From: Bacteroidales bacterium
Lineage (GTDB): Bacteria; Bacteroidota; Bacteroidia; Bacteroidales; NBLH01
DNA length: 6,055 nt
Reading direction: 5' to 3'
NCBI GenBank assembly: GCA_027083715.1
Contig: JALWNR010000193.1
Coordinates: 1 to 6,055 of the forward strand
In this document: piece by piece, positions 3,728 to 6,055 of the stretch
Layout of the letters: each line of letters opens with the position of its first letter
Position numbering within the stretch: position 1 is the first letter of the stretch
The notes under the pieces: model-generated
What the model was told of the DNA's origin: nothing
The model's input: the letters and a program-made list of their open reading frames with translations, nothing else
Database searches by the model: none
Translations under genes and position numbers: made by a program

Positions 3728-6055
3728 TTATTCATCACGCAAGGCATCAACCGGATTAGCTACGGCGGCTGTATAAGCATAAAACAGAATGATGGAAAGT
3801 GTTAATATCAGTAAAAAAAGAGTAGCAAGAATAAAAATTCCAATATCAATACTTATTCTATATGTAAAAAAGCTTAACCATTTATTTAAAAGAAAGTAAG
3901 AAATAATCCAAGCAATAATATTTGCAGCAATGATAATTTTTAGATATTCTTTGGTAAACAAGCTGAGAATATCTTGTACCATTGCACCAATTGCTTTTCT
4001 TATGCCTATTTCTTTGGTGCGCTGTATTGATGCAAAAGAATTTAAAGCCCAAACACTTATTGAGCTGATAAGTATTAGCAAAATTGAAAAAATCCACATA
4101 AATATGTTTAACAGATTTTCATTATGGTATTGTTTATCCAGTATTTCTTTTAATAATTGATATTCAAAAGGGTGATCGGGTGCAAATTTTTGCCATACAG
4201 ATTTTGTATAATTTATATCTTTTTTAGAAAGTTTTTTAAATTTTACAGCTATGTATTTTGTGCTTTCAGTTATGTTATTTTTGTTCGTTTCCATTCTTAT
4301 AATCAGTGGTTTAACCGGTTTGTGCAAAGATCTTATATTAAAATCCCTGATTACACCAATAATTCGCTGGTTTCCGTTAAATGTGTGCAGAGATTTATTG
4401 ATTGCATCTTCGGGTGAGTTATAACCCAAATATTTAGATAATGTTTCATTAATGATTAATTCATTTTTAACTTGTTCAGGATTGCTAATAATATTTTTGG
4501 AACTAAAATCAGTACCTGCTAAGAGTTGAATATGAAAAGTTTTTAAAAAATTTTGGCGTACTGTGAGTACCGGGAGAAAATCAACACGTTTTTGTCCTTT
4601 TTTTTCAAAGTAAAATCGATAACTATACACTCTGTTACCAAAAATATTATCTAAAGCAGTAATATCTTCAACTTGTTTTCTTGCTGTCAGGTACTTTTTA
4701 AAATCAGTGTAATTATCAGCTATTGGTGTATTGTAAACAGGTATTATTACAATATTCTCAATATCAAAACCTAAGTCCATAGTTTTTAAATAATGCAATT
4801 GTTTGAAATTAATTAAAACATTAATCAATAAAACCAGTGATAAAACATATTGCATGAGTATTAAAAATTTTGCAGGCAGCCATTTTTTCTGTAAAAAACG
4901 TTTTTTAAAACGTATGGCATAAATTACCGGATAAGACGATGCAAATAATCCTGCATTAGTTCCTGATATTATGGCATTTATTAAAGCTACTAAAATGGTG
5001 TATAAAAAAATATTGTTTTGAAAAACATAAGTAAAGTCTAAATTTTTGCCGGTATAATAATTTAAAACAGGAAGTGATGTCTCGACCCAAAAAAATGCAA
5101 TAATTAATGATGCAAAACTTAATATTAAGGATTCGATTAAAAACTGAAAAATTAACTGCATTCGGCTTGCTCCGAGAATTTTTCTTATTCCGTTTTCTTT
5201 TATCCGTGTAAGTGAATCAGCCATGCGTAAACTAATAAAATTAATTACGGATATAAGTAATAAAAAGGCAGCAACTCCCACAATAATATACAAATACAGT
5301 TTTTTATTGTTTGGGGAAATTTCAAATTGTAATTCCGAATTTAAATGAATTTCGGAGAGGGGCTGAAGAAATAAGTCTATATTTCTTTTTATAGTTTTAT
5401 CGTAGTGTTGATTAATAAATTCAGGGAATTTGTTTTGTAATTTTGTTGCTGTTGCAGTAGAGTCCAAAACAATATAAGTCCAGCAGGCATTCCACAACCA
5501 AGAGTCCGGCTCGTAGCCAATAATGTATTCAAACGTTTTAAATGACACTAAAATATCAAAATGTACATGACTTTTTTTTGGTAAATCTTTAAATACACCA
5601 GTAACTTTAATGGGAATTCCATCAATAAGAATTTCTTTACCTAATGGATTAAATTTTCCAAAATACTTGTTTTTAATGGTTTCTGAAATTACTACTGTAT
5701 TTAATTTACTAAACCGGAAATTTTTATTGGTTAATAGAAAGTCAAAATCAAATATATCGAATAAAGAAGAATCGGCAATAAAAAAATTTTTTTCATTGTA
5801 ATGTTTTTCTTTGTACTCAATAAGAATAGAGGGGTTTTGAAAATTCAGTAGTCTGCACTGATTATCAATAAGTTCAGGATAATTTTTTTGTAAGGTTTGG
5901 CCTAAATGATAGGGAGTAAGTGCTGATTCGAGTAAAGTGCTGTCTTTTTTGTAAACAGAAGCAAGACGATAAATTTGTTTTGATTTGTTCTGAAAAGTAT
6001 CGTAAGAAAATTCATCGAGTAGATATAAACCGGCAACAATTAAAGCAGCTAATCC
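3728..6055 (-). CDS. FtsX/MacB-type ABC transporter permease, N-terminus cut by window edge
   Basis: The frame is open from the edge (base 6055) to the stop at 3728 and gives 775 visible residues. An internal GTG (5548) is not the real start, because the frame upstream encodes conserved family sequence, including LYLLDEFSYDTF (about 10-21) and the periplasmic motif GVFKDLPKKSHVHFDIL (about 152-168). The visible part starts inside transmembrane helix 1. Two FtsX domains follow, with helices at about 253-276, 299-322, 349-374, 397-416, 657-681, 706-725 and 738-762, eight in all. Cytoplasmic coupling segments ENGIRKILGAS (about 287-297) and TKEIGIRKAIGA (about 690-701) should contact an ATPase. 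It ends NPVDALRDE, as the family does. Probably 20-30 residues are missing. Such permeases pair with a separate MacB/LolD-like ATPase in mechanotransmission, efflux or lipoprotein export. No ATPase is in the window, so the substrate is unknown. Confidence 0.92.
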   Translation of the reverse strand, partial: GLAALIVAGLYLLDEFSYDTFQNKSKQIYRLASVYKKDSTLLESALTPYHLGQTLQKNYPELIDNQCRLLNFQNPSILIEYKEKHYNEKNFFIADSSLFDIFDFDFLLTNKNFRFSKLNTVVISETIKNKYFGKFNPLGKEILIDGIPIKVTGVFKDLPKKSHVHFDILVSFKTFEYIIGYEPDSWLWNACWTYIVLDSTATATKLQNKFPEFINQHYDKTIKRNIDLFLQPLSEIHLNSELQFEISPNNKKLYLYIIVGVAAFLLLISVINFISLRMADSLTRIKENGIRKILGASRMQLIFQFLIESLILSFASLIIAFFWVETSLPVLNYYTGKNLDFTYVFQNNIFLYTILVALINAIISGTNAGLFASSYPVIYAIRFKKRFLQKKWLPAKFLILMQYVLSLVLLINVLINFKQLHYLKTMDLGFDIENIVIIPVYNTPIADNYTDFKKYLTARKQVEDITALDNIFGNRVYSYRFYFEKKGQKRVDFLPVLTVRQNFLKTFHIQLLAGTDFSSKNIISNPEQVKNELIINETLSKYLGYNSPEDAINKSLHTFNGNQRIIGVIRDFNIRSLHKPVKPLIIRMETNKNNITESTKYIAVKFKKLSKKDINYTKSVWQKFAPDHPFEYQLLKEILDKQYHNENLLNIFMWIFSILLILISSISVWALNSFASIQRTKEIGIRKAIGAMVQDILSLFTKEYLKIIIAANIIAWIISYFLLNKWLSFFTYRISIDIGIFILATLFLLILTLSIILFYAYTAAVANPVDALRDE

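Noticed and set aside
3882..4097. A 71-residue minus-strand frame inside the permease
   Set aside because: It is another frame of the permease coding sequence, which has clear FtsX homology throughout this stretch.
3728..5548. A 606-residue permease starting at GTG 5548
   Set aside because: The frame upstream of this GTG is open to the window edge and encodes conserved permease sequence, such as GVFKDLPKKSHVHFDIL and DEFSYDTF. The gene is therefore longer and partial, not a short form.
1..6055. CRISPR array, complete insertion sequence, phage genes or defence genes
   Set aside because: There are no regularly spaced repeats, no transposase or integrase frame and no defence-type domain in any frame. 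All long frames are explained by the five genes listed.

Overview
All five genes in this AT-rich window lie on the minus strand, so transcription runs from high to low coordinates. The window suggests a member of the Bacteroidota. The evidence is the AT richness, the lack of Shine-Dalgarno sequences before the starts, near-matches to the Bacteroidota promoter pattern (TTG, about 20-22 bases, then TAnnTTTG) ahead of several genes, and a large FtsX/MacB-type permease of the kind abundant in that phylum. The genus cannot be told from the sequence.

In the order of transcription: (1) an ABC-transporter permease (3728-6055) that is cut at its N-terminus by the window edge. Its reading frame stays open all the way to base 6055. 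(2) A 347-base gap (3381-3727) with no gene. It holds a cluster of quasi-palindromes just behind the permease stop, an 11-bp inverted repeat, short TTAG repeats and a strong intrinsic terminator. (3) recR (2760-3380), complete, with a perfect TAATTTTG box in front. (4) A glycerolipid acyltransferase-like protein (1527-2705), 54 bases behind recR and with its own promoter-like sequence. (5) An alpha/beta hydrolase of the hormone-sensitive-lipase type (404-1345). (6) The first 82 residues of a phasin-like coiled-coil protein (1-246), cut by the other window edge.

The acyltransferase, hydrolase and phasin-like genes share a lipid or storage-granule theme. This is inference from neighbourhood only, and each gene appears to have its own promoter, so they need not form one operon. 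RecR is a housekeeping recombinational-repair protein with no obvious link to them.

The least explained piece of DNA is a 72-base element at 1428-1499, between the acyltransferase and hydrolase genes. It is richer in G and C than its surroundings and can fold on the plus strand into a compact three-way junction. Three G-U pairs exist only in the plus-strand RNA, so it may be a small structured RNA or a non-autonomous repeat. No defence system, phage, complete transposon, CRISPR array or tRNA was seen.
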